Positions 7,546-15,292 of a stretch of 48,086 bases of DNA are shown one piece after another. The stretch spans positions 1-48,086 of the forward strand of contig CAJXZG010000036.1 of assembly GCA_913063265.1 (NCBI GenBank). Direction: 5' to 3'. A model generated the notes under the pieces. It ran no database searches, was not told where the DNA came from, and saw only the letters and a program-made list of their open reading frames with translations. A program made the translations under genes and the position numbers. This DNA comes from an uncultured Prolixibacteraceae bacterium (GTDB lineage: Bacteria > Bacteroidota > Bacteroidia > Bacteroidales > Prolixibacteraceae). The first letter of the stretch is position 1. The number at the start of each line of letters is the position of its first letter.

Positions 7546-8547
7546 ATGACAAAAACAGAAATGTTTCATCAACTGATTGAATCCGGTAAATCTTCAGAAA
7601 AAGTACTTTTTCGGCCTATTCTTATGCAATTTGCAGCCGAATATATCGGGAGTAATTACGGGCAATTTGCTTCAGATTATAATGTTTTGGTTGAAGCCAA
7701 TTTACGTTGCCTCGACGATTTTGATATTGATATGCTGGGTTTAATTTCAGACCCTTATCGGGAAACCAGTGCTTTTGGGGCCGGAATTCAATATATTCCA
7801 AACGGTGTTCCACGCTGTATAAACCTCGTTGTTAATTCGATGGACGATGTTATCAATCTAAAAAATCCGGATGTTTATAAAGAAAAAAGAACTTTGGATA
7901 GGATTAAGGCAGGGGAAGTACTTTCTAAAAAAACACAAGGAAATGTTCCGATAATAGGATGGATCGAAGGACCTCTGGCTGAAGCCTGTGATTTAACCGG
8001 TATTGAAAATATGTTAATGCAGTTGATGATGGATCCTGATTTTGCATACAGGTTAATGGATAAGTGTGTTATTACCGCAAAAGATTTTGCAAGGGCGCAA
8101 ATTGAAGCAGGGTGTGAAATAATCGGAATGGGTGATGCGATTTGTTCGCAAATTGATGTGGATACATACAATATGTTTGTACGAGATCGACATCAGGAAA
8201 TTATTGATTTTATACACGAATTGGGTGGCAAGGTGAAACTGCATATTTGCGGAGATACAATTCAGTTGCTGCCATCGTACAAAAATTTTAACCTTGATAT
8301 TTTGGATTTAGATTGGCAGGTTGAAATTGACTATGCACGTTCTGTATTAGGAGAAAATGTAATTTTTGCAGGAAATATTAATCCGGTTGATATTCAGAAT
8401 AAAACCCGTGATGAAGTTTTTGAATTGTGCCAAACTTATGTGAATAAATACAAAAATGAAAGATTTATTCTTTCAGCAGGATGTGAAATAACGGCACTTA
8501 CACCTCCCGAAAACTTAAAGGCTATGAATGAAGCAACAGTTTTATAG
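7546..8547 (+). CDS. UroD-fold protein of the MtaA/MtbA methyltransferase type
   Basis: A 333-residue TIM-barrel protein of the uroporphyrinogen decarboxylase superfamily. It is not expected to be the haem enzyme. It has the zinc-binding pattern of methylcobamide:thiol methyltransferases: HICGDT with His233 and Cys235, and a distant SAGCEI with Cys313. In MtaA/MtbA-like enzymes this zinc site activates a thiol that accepts a methyl group from a corrinoid protein. No corrinoid-binding protein or activase gene lies nearby, so partner and substrate are unknown. The ATG at 7546 is chosen over an upstream in-frame ATG at 7516 because conserved sequence begins MTKTEMF. Divergent from the phosphatase gene. 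Confidence 0.82.
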   Translation: MTKTEMFHQLIESGKSSEKVLFRPILMQFAAEYIGSNYGQFASDYNVLVEANLRCLDDFDIDMLGLISDPYRETSAFGAGIQYIPNGVPRCINLVVNSMDDVINLKNPDVYKEKRTLDRIKAGEVLSKKTQGNVPIIGWIEGPLAEACDLTGIENMLMQLMMDPDFAYRLMDKCVITAKDFARAQIEAGCEIIGMGDAICSQIDVDTYNMFVRDRHQEIIDFIHELGGKVKLHICGDTIQLLPSYKNFNLDILDLDWQVEIDYARSVLGENVIFAGNINPVDIQNKTRDEVFELCQTYVNKYKNERFILSAGCEITALTPPENLKAMNEATVL

Positions 8548-8631
8548 ATAAATTTCCGTTCGAACCCAAAAATCTCCCATTCAGCAACTCTTTTTTTAAA
8601 AAGTAAGTTTGATTTTGGAATTTTGAATCAT

Positions 8632-8671
8632 AATAAAACCTTGGGAAAAGCTATATGAATATGGTTTTATT
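8632..8671 (+). terminator. Possible weak terminator hairpin
   Basis: AATAAAACC (8632-8640) and GGTTTTATT (8663-8671) form a 9-bp stem with a 22-base loop, followed by a T-rich stretch. It lies in the 183-base gap between the methyltransferase-like gene and the histidine kinase gene. The stem is AT-rich and the loop is long, so this is tentative. Confidence 0.3.
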
Positions 8672-8693
8672 GTTGTTTTATATTTCTGATTTA

Positions 8694-8726
8694 TTTGAAT
8701 TTTAGCTGTTTAATATTGTAAATTTG
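8694..8726 (+). promoter_or_regulatory. Promoter of the two-component operon
   Basis: TTTG (8694-8697), 21 bases, then TAAATTTG (8719-8726), a good match to the Bacteroidota consensus. The -7 element ends only four bases before the kinase ATG, so the message may be nearly or fully leaderless. Confidence 0.55.
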
Positions 8727-8730
8727 AGTT

Positions 8731-9780
8731 ATGCCACATCCAACCGATAACAAAACCTTTAAAGAAAAAGTAATCTGGCATCTTCTGCTAGCAGTTGTCG
8801 CTTTTATTATATCATTGATATTTAGCATGATTCTGCGTAAAGAATTAATTCATAGTGAGTTGCCTGGAATGTTGATTATGACATTTGTGCAGCTGGAACT
8901 ATTTGTCTGGTTAGGTACTTTATTCTTTCAATCGATAAAAATTGAAGATCGAAAATATATTCAGAGAATAGTTGGACGGTTACTTGTGTTTTATATTTCG
9001 GTATTGGTGATTTCTTTAATTATGTTTTTAGGAATTTACACCTTTCATTTTGTAAAAAATGGTGCTGATTTTTCATTGTATTTTTCCAGTTTGACTTCAA
9101 TGGAATTGAAAAGCTTTTTTATAGCAACTTTTGTTGGTTTTGCCCTTGGTGCTATTTTCTTTTTCTATTCTCAATGGAGTGAAGCATTAAAACGAGTTCA
9201 GAAACTTAAACAGGAAAAACTCATTTTTCAATACGAAACTTTAAAGAGCCAGGTAAATCCACATTTCTTATTTAATAGTTTAAATTCTCTGTCATCGCTG
9301 GTAAGAAATGATGCAGATCTATCAGAAAAATTTATTCAGAAATTATCTTCAATATATCGCAATATATTGGAAAATTCTGAAAAAGAATTTGTGCCACTTT
9401 CATCTGAAATGGAGCTGGTGAAAGATTTTTTTTACTTGCAAAAAATGCGTGACGAAGAAAAAATTGAGTTGAAAATTGAATTTGATGAAAGTACTAAAGC
9501 ACAGGTTTTGCCTGTATCGCTCCAACTTTTAATTGAAAATGCCATAAAGCATAATTCTGCTACACGAAATCAACCGCTGGAAATTATTATTCATTTTGAG
9601 GGAATTGATAAAATAGTGGTAAGAAACAATTTGCAAAAGAAAACTCAAATGAATGATTCATCAAAAATTGGATTAAAAAACCTGAATGAAAGAAGTAAAC
9701 TTATTTTAAACAGAGAAATTGAAATTAAAGAAACAGAAGATGAATTTGTGGTTAAGATGCCGGTAAAAATTACCCATTAA
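8731..9780 (+). CDS. LytS-type sensor histidine kinase
   Basis: A 349-residue inner-membrane kinase. Four hydrophobic segments (about residues 15-36, 48-69, 84-106 and 127-149) form the sensor, followed by a short coiled stretch and the His_kinase domain. The phosphorylated histidine is His178 in SQVNPHFLFNSLNSL, and the ATP-binding part includes LLIENAIKHNS and KIGLKNLNERSKL. This is the compact Bacteroidota kinase class that works with a LytTR regulator, and that gene follows 23 bases downstream. The signal is unknown, as no extracytoplasmic domain is large enough to suggest a ligand. Alternative starts are unlikely, since the next Met lies inside the first membrane segment. Confidence 0.9.
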   Translation: MPHPTDNKTFKEKVIWHLLLAVVAFIISLIFSMILRKELIHSELPGMLIMTFVQLELFVWLGTLFFQSIKIEDRKYIQRIVGRLLVFYISVLVISLIMFLGIYTFHFVKNGADFSLYFSSLTSMELKSFFIATFVGFALGAIFFFYSQWSEALKRVQKLKQEKLIFQYETLKSQVNPHFLFNSLNSLSSLVRNDADLSEKFIQKLSSIYRNILENSEKEFVPLSSEMELVKDFFYLQKMRDEEKIELKIEFDESTKAQVLPVSLQLLIENAIKHNSATRNQPLEIIIHFEGIDKIVVRNNLQKKTQMNDSSKIGLKNLNERSKLILNREIEIKETEDEFVVKMPVKITH

Positions 9781-9803
9781 AACCGGGAAGAAAAAATTGA
9801 TTT

Positions 9804-10556
9804 ATGAAAGTTCTGATTATAGAAGACGAGAATCTGGCTACTCAAAAATTAATTCAGCTTTTAAATGAAGTGGATTCTGAGATTGAGGTTTTAGCAACAT
9901 TAGAATCAGTTGAAGATTCGGTAAATTGGTTTAGGCAAAACAGCTTGCCGGATCTGGTTTTTATGGATATTCAATTGGATGACGGGATTTCATTTGAGAT
10001 TTTTGATGCGATAAAAATTGATGTACCCATTATTTTTACGACGGCCTATAACAAGTATGCAATTAGGGCTTTTAAAGTTAACAGTGTTGATTATTTACTA
10101 AAGCCAATCGAAAAAAATGCACTGGAATCAGCACTTGGTAAATTCAAAAAACATTATGTAAAAGACCCTGATTTTGAATCAAAAATTGAAAGGGTAATCG
10201 GACAAATTTCAAAATCTTTTAAAGAGCGGTTTTTTATTAAAGTAGGAGTATATTATAAATCGGTTAGAATTGATGATATTTGCTGTTTTTTTGTTGAAGG
10301 CAGAAGCACTTTTTTAAAAACATCTGAAAATAAGACTTACGATTTGGATTACTCTTTAGAACAACTACAAAAAATGATAGATCCAAACCTCTTTTTTCGG
10401 GTAAACAGAAATTTCCTCGTAAACATTAATGCCATTGATGAAATTGTAAGCTATTCTACAAGCCGTTTAAAGCTGAATCTGAAAAATAGTTCAACAAATG
10501 AATTAATTGTGAGTCGAGATAAAGTACCGGATTTTAAAAAATGGATGGATAGGTAG
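9804..10556 (+). CDS. LytTR-family response regulator
   Basis: A 250-residue regulator with an N-terminal receiver domain (acidic pocket IIEDEN near residues 5-10, phospho-acceptor Asp55 in LVFMDIQLDDG, conserved Lys in LLKPIEK). It has a C-terminal LytTR DNA-binding domain (ICCFFVEGRSTFLKT, FFRVNRNFLVNINAID). It pairs with the upstream kinase in a two-gene operon. Targets are often neighbouring genes or membrane and surface functions, but none is evident. The next gene converges on it with one base between the stops. Confidence 0.93.
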   Translation: MKVLIIEDENLATQKLIQLLNEVDSEIEVLATLESVEDSVNWFRQNSLPDLVFMDIQLDDGISFEIFDAIKIDVPIIFTTAYNKYAIRAFKVNSVDYLLKPIEKNALESALGKFKKHYVKDPDFESKIERVIGQISKSFKERFFIKVGVYYKSVRIDDICCFFVEGRSTFLKTSENKTYDLDYSLEQLQKMIDPNLFFRVNRNFLVNINAIDEIVSYSTSRLKLNLKNSSTNELIVSRDKVPDFKKWMDR

Positions 10557-10557
10557 T

Positions 10558-11181
10558 TTAATCCCGTATTCTGAATATTACAGCGGCTGATAAATCCCAG
10601 TGTGCTACCGGAACACCAAAAGTCAGACTGGCACTTCCACCGGCACCTCCTGTTCCTATTCCCCACCACATGCCGCCTCCGGCAAAATCCCAGGGAGTTG
10701 TTACCGAAGCCTGTGCCCTTAATCCAATATGGTCGTTAAAAAACATTTTAGCTCCCAATGCAAATTCAGTTGAGAAAAACCATTTTCTGTAATTGTAAGC
10801 ATTTCCTTTGGTCCAGTATCTTGATGTACCTGCCGAAATACCACCGTATGGTTTGATCTTTTTGTCGCTAAATTCATACAGGTATCCGACCATATAGTGA
10901 GTTTGTCCTGTCTCAAATTCTGATACCTGATTATCCTTAAAATTTGTATAAGTTGTCGTTGGGTCATTTCTGCGGACACTGATATTAACATACGAAAAAT
11001 CAGTAAGTTGAACATCAAGCCTACCACCATATAAGAAGGTGTTGGAAATGTCATAGGAACCGTAACCATTGTCCACTTTTCCACTAAAGGTATAGCCTAG
11101 AATAGGTGTAACTTCATAATACTGACCAAATGCCTGATTCGCTACAATAAATAAAAAAGAAACGAATAATAGTTTTCTCAT
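10558..11181 (-). CDS. Small outer-membrane beta-barrel protein
   Basis: 207 residues with a signal peptide (MRKLLFVSFLFIVANQAFGQ, cleavage expected after the AFG). The mature chain shows repeated amphipathic beta-strands with turns, for example VTPILGYTFSGKV, HYMVGYLYEFS and IKPYGGISAGTSRYW, resembling OmpX/OmpW-like or OMP_b-brl barrels. It probably sits in the outer membrane as a small barrel. No functional motif is visible. A Gly-rich stretch (GGGMWWGIGTGGAGGSAS) lies near residue 170. It converges with the two-component operon and is probably an independent transcript. Confidence 0.7.
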   Translation of the reverse strand: MRKLLFVSFLFIVANQAFGQYYEVTPILGYTFSGKVDNGYGSYDISNTFLYGGRLDVQLTDFSYVNISVRRNDPTTTYTNFKDNQVSEFETGQTHYMVGYLYEFSDKKIKPYGGISAGTSRYWTKGNAYNYRKWFFSTEFALGAKMFFNDHIGLRAQASVTTPWDFAGGGMWWGIGTGGAGGSASLTFGVPVAHWDLSAAVIFRIRD

Positions 11182-11390
11182 TGTACTTAGTTTAATTTTA
11201 TTCCAAAGATTCCATTGATCTGTAAAGGAACAAGAATATGATTAAAATTAAACATGATAATCAAAAAAGTGTTTATTATTTTTTCTATAATACTTGATAA
11301 ATGTAACAAAGAAGAATTGTGCTTAACGTTTTTTCTTTGTAATGTGTTAAAATCCTTGTAAATTACTGCATTGTGTTAAAGCCATTTATT

Positions 11391-12101
11391 ATGAAAAAAT
11401 TTGTTATTCTGTTTTGTTTAATTCTAATCGGTTTAACAGGAAAATCCCAGGTCTTAATTTCATTATTGCTTGGCGATAAACTAAATTCGGACCAACTGGA
11501 GTTTGGGCTGGAAGGAGGTTTTAACTGGGCAAGTATTTCCGGAATGGAGACTAAAAATTTAGCTGAATATATTAATTTGGGATTCTATTTCGATATCAAA
11601 ATGAAAAATCAGTGGGCTTTGTATACCGGTGTTTTAATAAAGTCAAATTTAGGAGTTGATAAGTTAACGGCAAGTGATTTGACATTTCTTGGAGTAAGAA
11701 CTTATCCTGAAGAAGGTCATTATAAACAAGTTATCAAAGAATTTCTTGTTCCGGCACTGGTAAAGTATAACTTCAAAAATCATATGTATGTTGAAGCTGG
11801 TCCCCAGTTTGGTTTAAGATATAAAGGATATGTTGAATTTAGATCTAATATCGCAGGGCTGGAGGCAAGGATTAGAGAAGACAATGAAGATATGATGCAA
11901 AAACTCGATGCCGGAATTGTTGGAGGCGTTGGTTATAAATTATTGAAAGGGAAAGGTTGGACCATTGGTGCAAAATACTTTTACAGTTTTGTTGATGTTT
12001 ATAAAAGTCGTTCAGGAACAAAAAGCAGCTCTATTCATTTAAAGGTAAATATCCCGATTGGAGCAGGTAAAGCGCAGGAAAAGAAAAGCAGTGAAAAATA
12101 A
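11391..12101 (+). CDS. Porin-like outer-membrane beta-barrel protein
   Basis: An exported protein of 236 residues from the ATG at 11391 (MKKFVILFCLILIGLTGKSQ is a good signal peptide). A GTG at 11373 in the same frame would only put a short extension before it. The mature part has the layout of Bacteroidota OMP_b-brl_2 barrels: EFGLEGGFNWASIS, FDIKMKNQWALYTGVLIKS, FLVPALVKYNF, YVEAGPQFGLRYKG and a final strand SIHLKVNIPIG before a short Lys-rich tail. Function unknown. No operon partner: the next gene has its own promoter and attenuator. Confidence 0.75.
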   Translation: MKKFVILFCLILIGLTGKSQVLISLLLGDKLNSDQLEFGLEGGFNWASISGMETKNLAEYINLGFYFDIKMKNQWALYTGVLIKSNLGVDKLTASDLTFLGVRTYPEEGHYKQVIKEFLVPALVKYNFKNHMYVEAGPQFGLRYKGYVEFRSNIAGLEARIREDNEDMMQKLDAGIVGGVGYKLLKGKGWTIGAKYFYSFVDVYKSRSGTKSSSIHLKVNIPIGAGKAQEKKSSEK

Positions 12102-12180
12102 TTTCCTATTCGATTAGTTTAGTGTAATTTCTCCCAAAATATTATAATCAATTAATCTTCAGAATAATTGTTAAACAAAA

Positions 12181-12212
12181 TTTGTTTTGTAAAAGAACAG
12201 TTTTTATATTTG
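12181..12212 (+). promoter_or_regulatory. Promoter of the attenuator-controlled DUF4395 gene
   Basis: TTTG (12181-12184), 20 bases, then TATATTTG (12205-12212), an exact TAnnTTTG match. The predicted transcript starts near 12218, leaving about 14 bases before the leader-peptide ATG at 12232. Confidence 0.65.
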
Positions 12213-12231
12213 TGGAATAAAAGATATAAAT

Positions 12232-12315
12232 ATGTATAATTCTTTCGTAAATATTGATGCTTCTAACTGCGCAATGATGTGCACTTGTTGTGAAATATAT
12301 ATACGGAAGAGTTAG
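12232..12315 (+). CDS. Cysteine-rich leader peptide (27 residues)
   Basis: A short frame from ATG 12232 to TAG 12313-12315, just downstream of a good promoter. The core is SNCAMMCTCCEIY. Four of 27 codons are Cys (12268, 12280, 12286, 12289), three of them within twelve bases, and two internal Met codons precede them. The last codons (Ile-Arg-Lys-Ser) and the stop overlap the antiterminator arm at 12304-12311. This is the arrangement of a classical amino-acid attenuator leader. A ribosome waiting for Cys-tRNA at 12286-12291 would leave the antiterminator free; one reaching the stop would cover it. The peptide itself probably has no function. Confidence 0.7.
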   Translation: MYNSFVNIDASNCAMMCTCCEIYIRKS

Positions 12316-12370
12316 AAAATATAAGCGTGAAATAGATAAAGCTCTTCCGGTTTGGAAGAGCTTTTTTTTT
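12304..12370 (+). promoter_or_regulatory. Transcription attenuator: antiterminator and intrinsic terminator
   Basis: The terminator stem AAGCTCTTCC (12339-12348) / GGAAGAGCTT (12354-12363) has ten perfect pairs, a 5-base loop and a run of T to 12370. The 5' segment CGGAAGAG (12304-12311), inside the end of the leader frame, is an exact complement of CTCTTCCG (12342-12349), so it can form a competing antiterminator. The structural gene starts at 12406, 36 bases after the T-run. Confidence 0.75.
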
Positions 12371-12405
12371 GAAAAAAAATAATTATTAATTAAAAATTAT
12401 ACCCA

Positions 12406-12852
12406 ATGAAAAATGTGAAACATATAGTATGTCCTGTTTCAGATGAAAGAGTCAGTGAGCAGGTTACCCGTATTAATGCCTTACTGGGAGTATTAATAGT
12501 GGTCTCAGGATTTGTATTTAATTCTGTATTCTTTTTTCTCTTTTTAGCCGCCGATTTTTATATCCGGGCTTTTACAAAAATTAAATTTAGTCCACTAACT
12601 TATATTAGTCATAGCATGGTAAACGCTTTAAACCTGCAAAAAAAGAATATTGATAAAGCACCAAAAATATTTGCTGCCCGACTGGGATTTTTGATGACCT
12701 TAACCATTGTTGTACTATCGTTGCTACAGCTTCATACTGCAGCTTTGGTTGTTGGTGCAATTCTGGTGTTCTTTGCATCTCTCGAGTTTGTTTTGGCAAT
12801 TTGTGTAGGATGTATTCTTTATACATATGTGGTTTTACCTTTTTATAAGTAA
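12406..12852 (+). CDS. DUF4395 membrane protein under cysteine-type attenuation
   Basis: A 148-residue inner-membrane protein of the DUF4395 family: N-terminal CPVSDERVSEQVTRINA, hydrophobic segments near residues 26-52, 86-105 and 108-140, FAARLGF in the middle, and the characteristic LEFVLAICVGCILY near the end. Conserved Cys residues occur in CPV and CVGC. The family often occurs with thioredoxin or rhodanese-type sulfur proteins, so a sulfur or redox role is plausible but unproven. The Cys-codon attenuator upstream fits that idea: low charged Cys-tRNA would switch the gene on. It is flanked by terminators on both sides and appears to be the only gene of its transcript. Confidence 0.85.
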   Translation: MKNVKHIVCPVSDERVSEQVTRINALLGVLIVVSGFVFNSVFFFLFLAADFYIRAFTKIKFSPLTYISHSMVNALNLQKKNIDKAPKIFAARLGFLMTLTIVVLSLLQLHTAALVVGAILVFFASLEFVLAICVGCILYTYVVLPFYK

Positions 12853-12902
12853 ATTTTCCAGGTTATAAATTAGTTATAATATATTCTTGATTATTTAATC
12901 TT

Positions 12903-12929
12903 AAAGCATCCTGAAAGGATGCTTTTTTT
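12903..12929 (+). terminator. Intrinsic terminator after the DUF4395 gene
   Basis: AAAGCATCCT (12903-12912) / AGGATGCTTT (12916-12925), ten pairs with a GAA loop, followed by a run of T. It isolates the attenuated DUF4395 unit from the ECF sigma operon that starts at 13157. Confidence 0.85.
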
Positions 12930-13156
12930 ATTTTATAACTGATTGATTCTAAATCCATGTAATTATTTGTACCTGCATTTTTTTGAAAAATTCAAGATTT
13001 CACACAAGTATTTTATTTTGTGTGTGTCAAATCCCGGGAAAAAACAATTTCAAATAATCAGCATAATGAAAGCTAATTTTTGGAACACTTTAAGAAGTAT
13101 TAAAGAATTAAAGTTTGTATGTTTAATAAATAAATTACCTGAAGATTTACAGTTTA

Positions 13157-13738
13157 ATGAACGAAAGTGAAATCATACAAAAACTTAAACAAGGAAATGA
13201 AAAAGCTTTCAGGGAACTGGTAGAAAAATATCAGGGAATGGTGGTGAATACTTGTTTTGGAATGGTTCATAATACTGAAGATTCTGAAGATATAGCACAG
13301 GAAGTTTTTATCGAAGTTTACCGATCAATTGAAAATTTCAGGGCTGATTCTAAACTTTCAACCTGGTTGTATCGGATTGCCGTTAATCGCTCACTTAATT
13401 TTATACGCGATAACAAACGAAAAAAATGGGCTCAATCAATCGAAGATGTTTTAAAAGGGAAAAAGGTTCAGTTGAATAAGTTTGAATCAGGAAATAGCCA
13501 AAACCCTGATTCGAAACTGGAAGACAAACAGCGTGCAGAAATGTTACATCAGGCAATAGACTCACTCTCTGAAAATCAGAGAATCGCTTTTACATTAAAC
13601 AAATATGAAGATTTGTCATATAAAGAGATTTCTGAAGTAATGGAATTAACCGTTTCATCAGTAGAATCATTAATTCATCGGGCAAAGATTAACCTTCAAA
13701 AAAAATTGTTTAAATGCTATAAAAAGAAATGCATCTAG
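13157..13738 (+). CDS. ECF-type RNA polymerase sigma factor
   Basis: 193 residues with the two ECF regions. Region 2 includes AFRELVEKYQGMVVNTC, DSEDIAQEVFIEVYRSI and STWLYRIAVNRSLNFIRD. Region 4 includes LSENQRIAFTLNKYEDLSY, with the HTH YKEISEVMELTVSSVESLIHRAK. A charged linker joins them. It directs polymerase to stress promoters, probably including its own operon. The zinc-finger anti-sigma gene follows 39 bases later. The start ATG at 13157 gives the standard N-terminus (MNESEIIQKLKQGNEKAF). The 227 bases upstream contain the DUF4395 terminator and no clear TAnnTTTG element. Confidence 0.93.
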   Translation: MNESEIIQKLKQGNEKAFRELVEKYQGMVVNTCFGMVHNTEDSEDIAQEVFIEVYRSIENFRADSKLSTWLYRIAVNRSLNFIRDNKRKKWAQSIEDVLKGKKVQLNKFESGNSQNPDSKLEDKQRAEMLHQAIDSLSENQRIAFTLNKYEDLSYKEISEVMELTVSSVESLIHRAKINLQKKLFKCYKKKCI

Positions 13739-13777
13739 CGCAAGTAAATTATAAAATATGTGTCATATCAATAAACA

Positions 13778-14221
13778 ATGGTAATGAAATGCAAAACTTT
13801 ACATAAAAAAATCATATTCTTTCTCGAAGAAGAACTTCCTGCAGATGAAATGGAACAAATGAAATACCATCTTTCGGTTTGCAACGATTGTAATGCTTTT
13901 GCGGAAGAAATGGCAAAAATGCTGGCGGTTTTGCAAACAGAAAAAGCACCATCGGTGAATCCTTTCTTTTATACAAGATTAAAAGCAAAAATTGAAAACC
14001 TATCTAATTCAAAAATCCGGTATAATAAAAATCCGTTTTTTGTAAAAATTCTTCAGCCTGCGTTGTTCTCAGTATTGTTAATTGCCGGCATTTATTCCGG
14101 CATAAAAATCGGCCAGCCAATATCAGACAGAACAAGTTATTACGTAGACTCGGAACAGGAGATTATTCCTTACCTGAATGAAATGAAAAATGAAACAATT
14201 GAATTATTCTTAATGGAATAG
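13778..14221 (+). CDS. Zinc-finger anti-sigma factor
   Basis: 147 residues. The N-terminal ~45 residues carry the anti-sigma zinc-binding motif (His31, Cys35, Cys38 in HLSVCNDC), followed by a linker, one membrane segment near residues 85-105 (ILQPALFSVLLIAGIYSG) and a short periplasmic tail. It should hold the upstream ECF sigma factor at the membrane until a signal is sensed. The periplasmic part is only about 40 residues, so sensing may rely on the next two gene products. ATGs at 13778 and 13784 are both possible. The next gene follows after three bases, so the two are co-translated. Confidence 0.87.
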   Translation: MVMKCKTLHKKIIFFLEEELPADEMEQMKYHLSVCNDCNAFAEEMAKMLAVLQTEKAPSVNPFFYTRLKAKIENLSNSKIRYNKNPFFVKILQPALFSVLLIAGIYSGIKIGQPISDRTSYYVDSEQEIIPYLNEMKNETIELFLME

Positions 14222-14224
14222 AAA

Positions 14225-14764
14225 ATGATTAATCTAAAAACATATCGGAAACTAATCTGGGTTATTGTTATTCTTTTAGCGACAAACTTATCGATGGGTA
14301 TTTCATTTTTATACCATAAGCAACAAGATAAAAAAATAGCCGAAAAGCTGGAAGAAATTAATATTGAAATTCCTGCCCAGCAACGAACCAAATTTTTCAG
14401 GGAAGAATTAAATCTGTTGCCGGAACAAGTTGATAAATTCAGGGAATGGAACCGTGAATTTAACCGGACCGGTTGGTCAATAACCAATCAATTGGAAGAT
14501 TTACGAATAGAAATGATTAGTGAACTGGGAAAAGAAAATCCCGACCAGAATAAACTGGAAAATATCACAAGCGATATTGGGAAACTTCATTCTGAACTCA
14601 AAAAAGTTACTATCGACTATTACTTAAAAATGAATGGAGAATGTAACGAGGAACAAAAGAAGAAGTTAAACGACATATTTCTGTCGATGTTAAAGAAAAA
14701 TGAAGATGTAAAATTACCCGGAGGATACGGAAGAAACAGAAGAAATACAGACAACATTAATTAA
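14225..14764 (+). CDS. Membrane-anchored periplasmic metal-sensor-like protein (CnrX/Spy superfamily)
   Basis: 179 residues: one N-terminal membrane segment (LIWVIVILLATNLSMGISF, about 10-30), then a helical periplasmic domain of the heavy-metal sensor/resistance type (EELNLLPEQVDKFREWNREF, LRIEMISELGKENPDQNKL, CNEEQKKKLNDIFLSML). In CnrX-like systems such proteins sense metal and control an anti-sigma factor, which fits the position three bases after the anti-sigma gene. Few His are seen, so specific metal binding is uncertain; Spy-like chaperone activity is the alternative. The C-terminus (GGYGRNRRNTDNIN) is Gly/Asn/Arg-rich, like two other proteins of this locus. Confidence 0.75.
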   Translation: MINLKTYRKLIWVIVILLATNLSMGISFLYHKQQDKKIAEKLEEINIEIPAQQRTKFFREELNLLPEQVDKFREWNREFNRTGWSITNQLEDLRIEMISELGKENPDQNKLENITSDIGKLHSELKKVTIDYYLKMNGECNEEQKKKLNDIFLSMLKKNEDVKLPGGYGRNRRNTDNIN

Positions 14765-14785
14765 TCACTTTTAAATTTTAAAACA

Positions 14786-15292
14786 ATGAATACTAGCAAG
14801 TTAAGTAAATTTGCCTGGGCTTTCTTTGCCCTAGCCCTGGGAGCAACAACAGTTTTCGGACAAGGTTTCGGGAACAGAAAGAATGACACAAGTAGTCGGA
14901 ATCAGGCTTGTTTAAATCAAATATCAGATTTATCAGATGAACAAAAATCAAAGATTCTCGGGCTGAATAATATTCATCAGAATGAGATGGCAGAACTAAG
15001 GAATCAACGACGATCAACCAAAGATGCCTTTGAAAAAAATCAAATCAGGGGAAACATACTGGAAAAGACAAAAGCACACAGGGAAGAGGTAAAAAACCTC
15101 TTAAGCGAGAATCAACAAGAACAGTTGGAAGAAATCACGTTGCAGGGAAAAAACTACTACAATCAAAAAAGGAGAAGTGGTTTTAGCAGGCAGAATGGTG
15201 TATCGGGAAAACAGAATCGCTTTGGCAAGGGAAATTCCTCGAATTTTAATGGATGCAACGGGAATAGGAGTAGCCTGCAAAGGAAATCATAA
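14786..15292 (+). CDS. Spy/CpxP-like periplasmic protein with Asn/Gly-rich tail
   Basis: 168 residues with a signal peptide (SKFAWAFFALALGATTVFG, cleaved near residue 25). The helical body resembles Spy/CpxP (LSDEQKSKILGLNNIHQNEM, LLSENQQEQLEEI, an LTxxQ-type motif), a family of periplasmic chaperones induced by envelope or metal stress. The tail from residue ~125 is rich in Asn, Gly, Arg and Ser. The reading frame ends at 15290-15292, but another frame over the same bases continues the Asn/Gly/Cys style (CKGNHNNGNDYQSI) to a stop at 15320. A small frameshift near 15260 may therefore have shortened or altered the C-terminus. Fourth gene of the ECF locus, 21 bases after its neighbour. Confidence 0.7.
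   Translation: MNTSKLSKFAWAFFALALGATTVFGQGFGNRKNDTSSRNQACLNQISDLSDEQKSKILGLNNIHQNEMAELRNQRRSTKDAFEKNQIRGNILEKTKAHREEVKNLLSENQQEQLEEITLQGKNYYNQKRRSGFSRQNGVSGKQNRFGKGNSSNFNGCNGNRSSLQRKS

Noticed and set aside
7546..8547. Calling the UroD-fold gene hemE
   Set aside because: It has the HxC and distant Cys zinc ligands of MtaA/MtbA-type methyltransferases and no haem gene neighbours.
12943..13170. 75-codon frame ahead of the ECF sigma gene
   Set aside because: Low-complexity, overlaps the sigma start, has no family resemblance and starts just after a terminator without a promoter.
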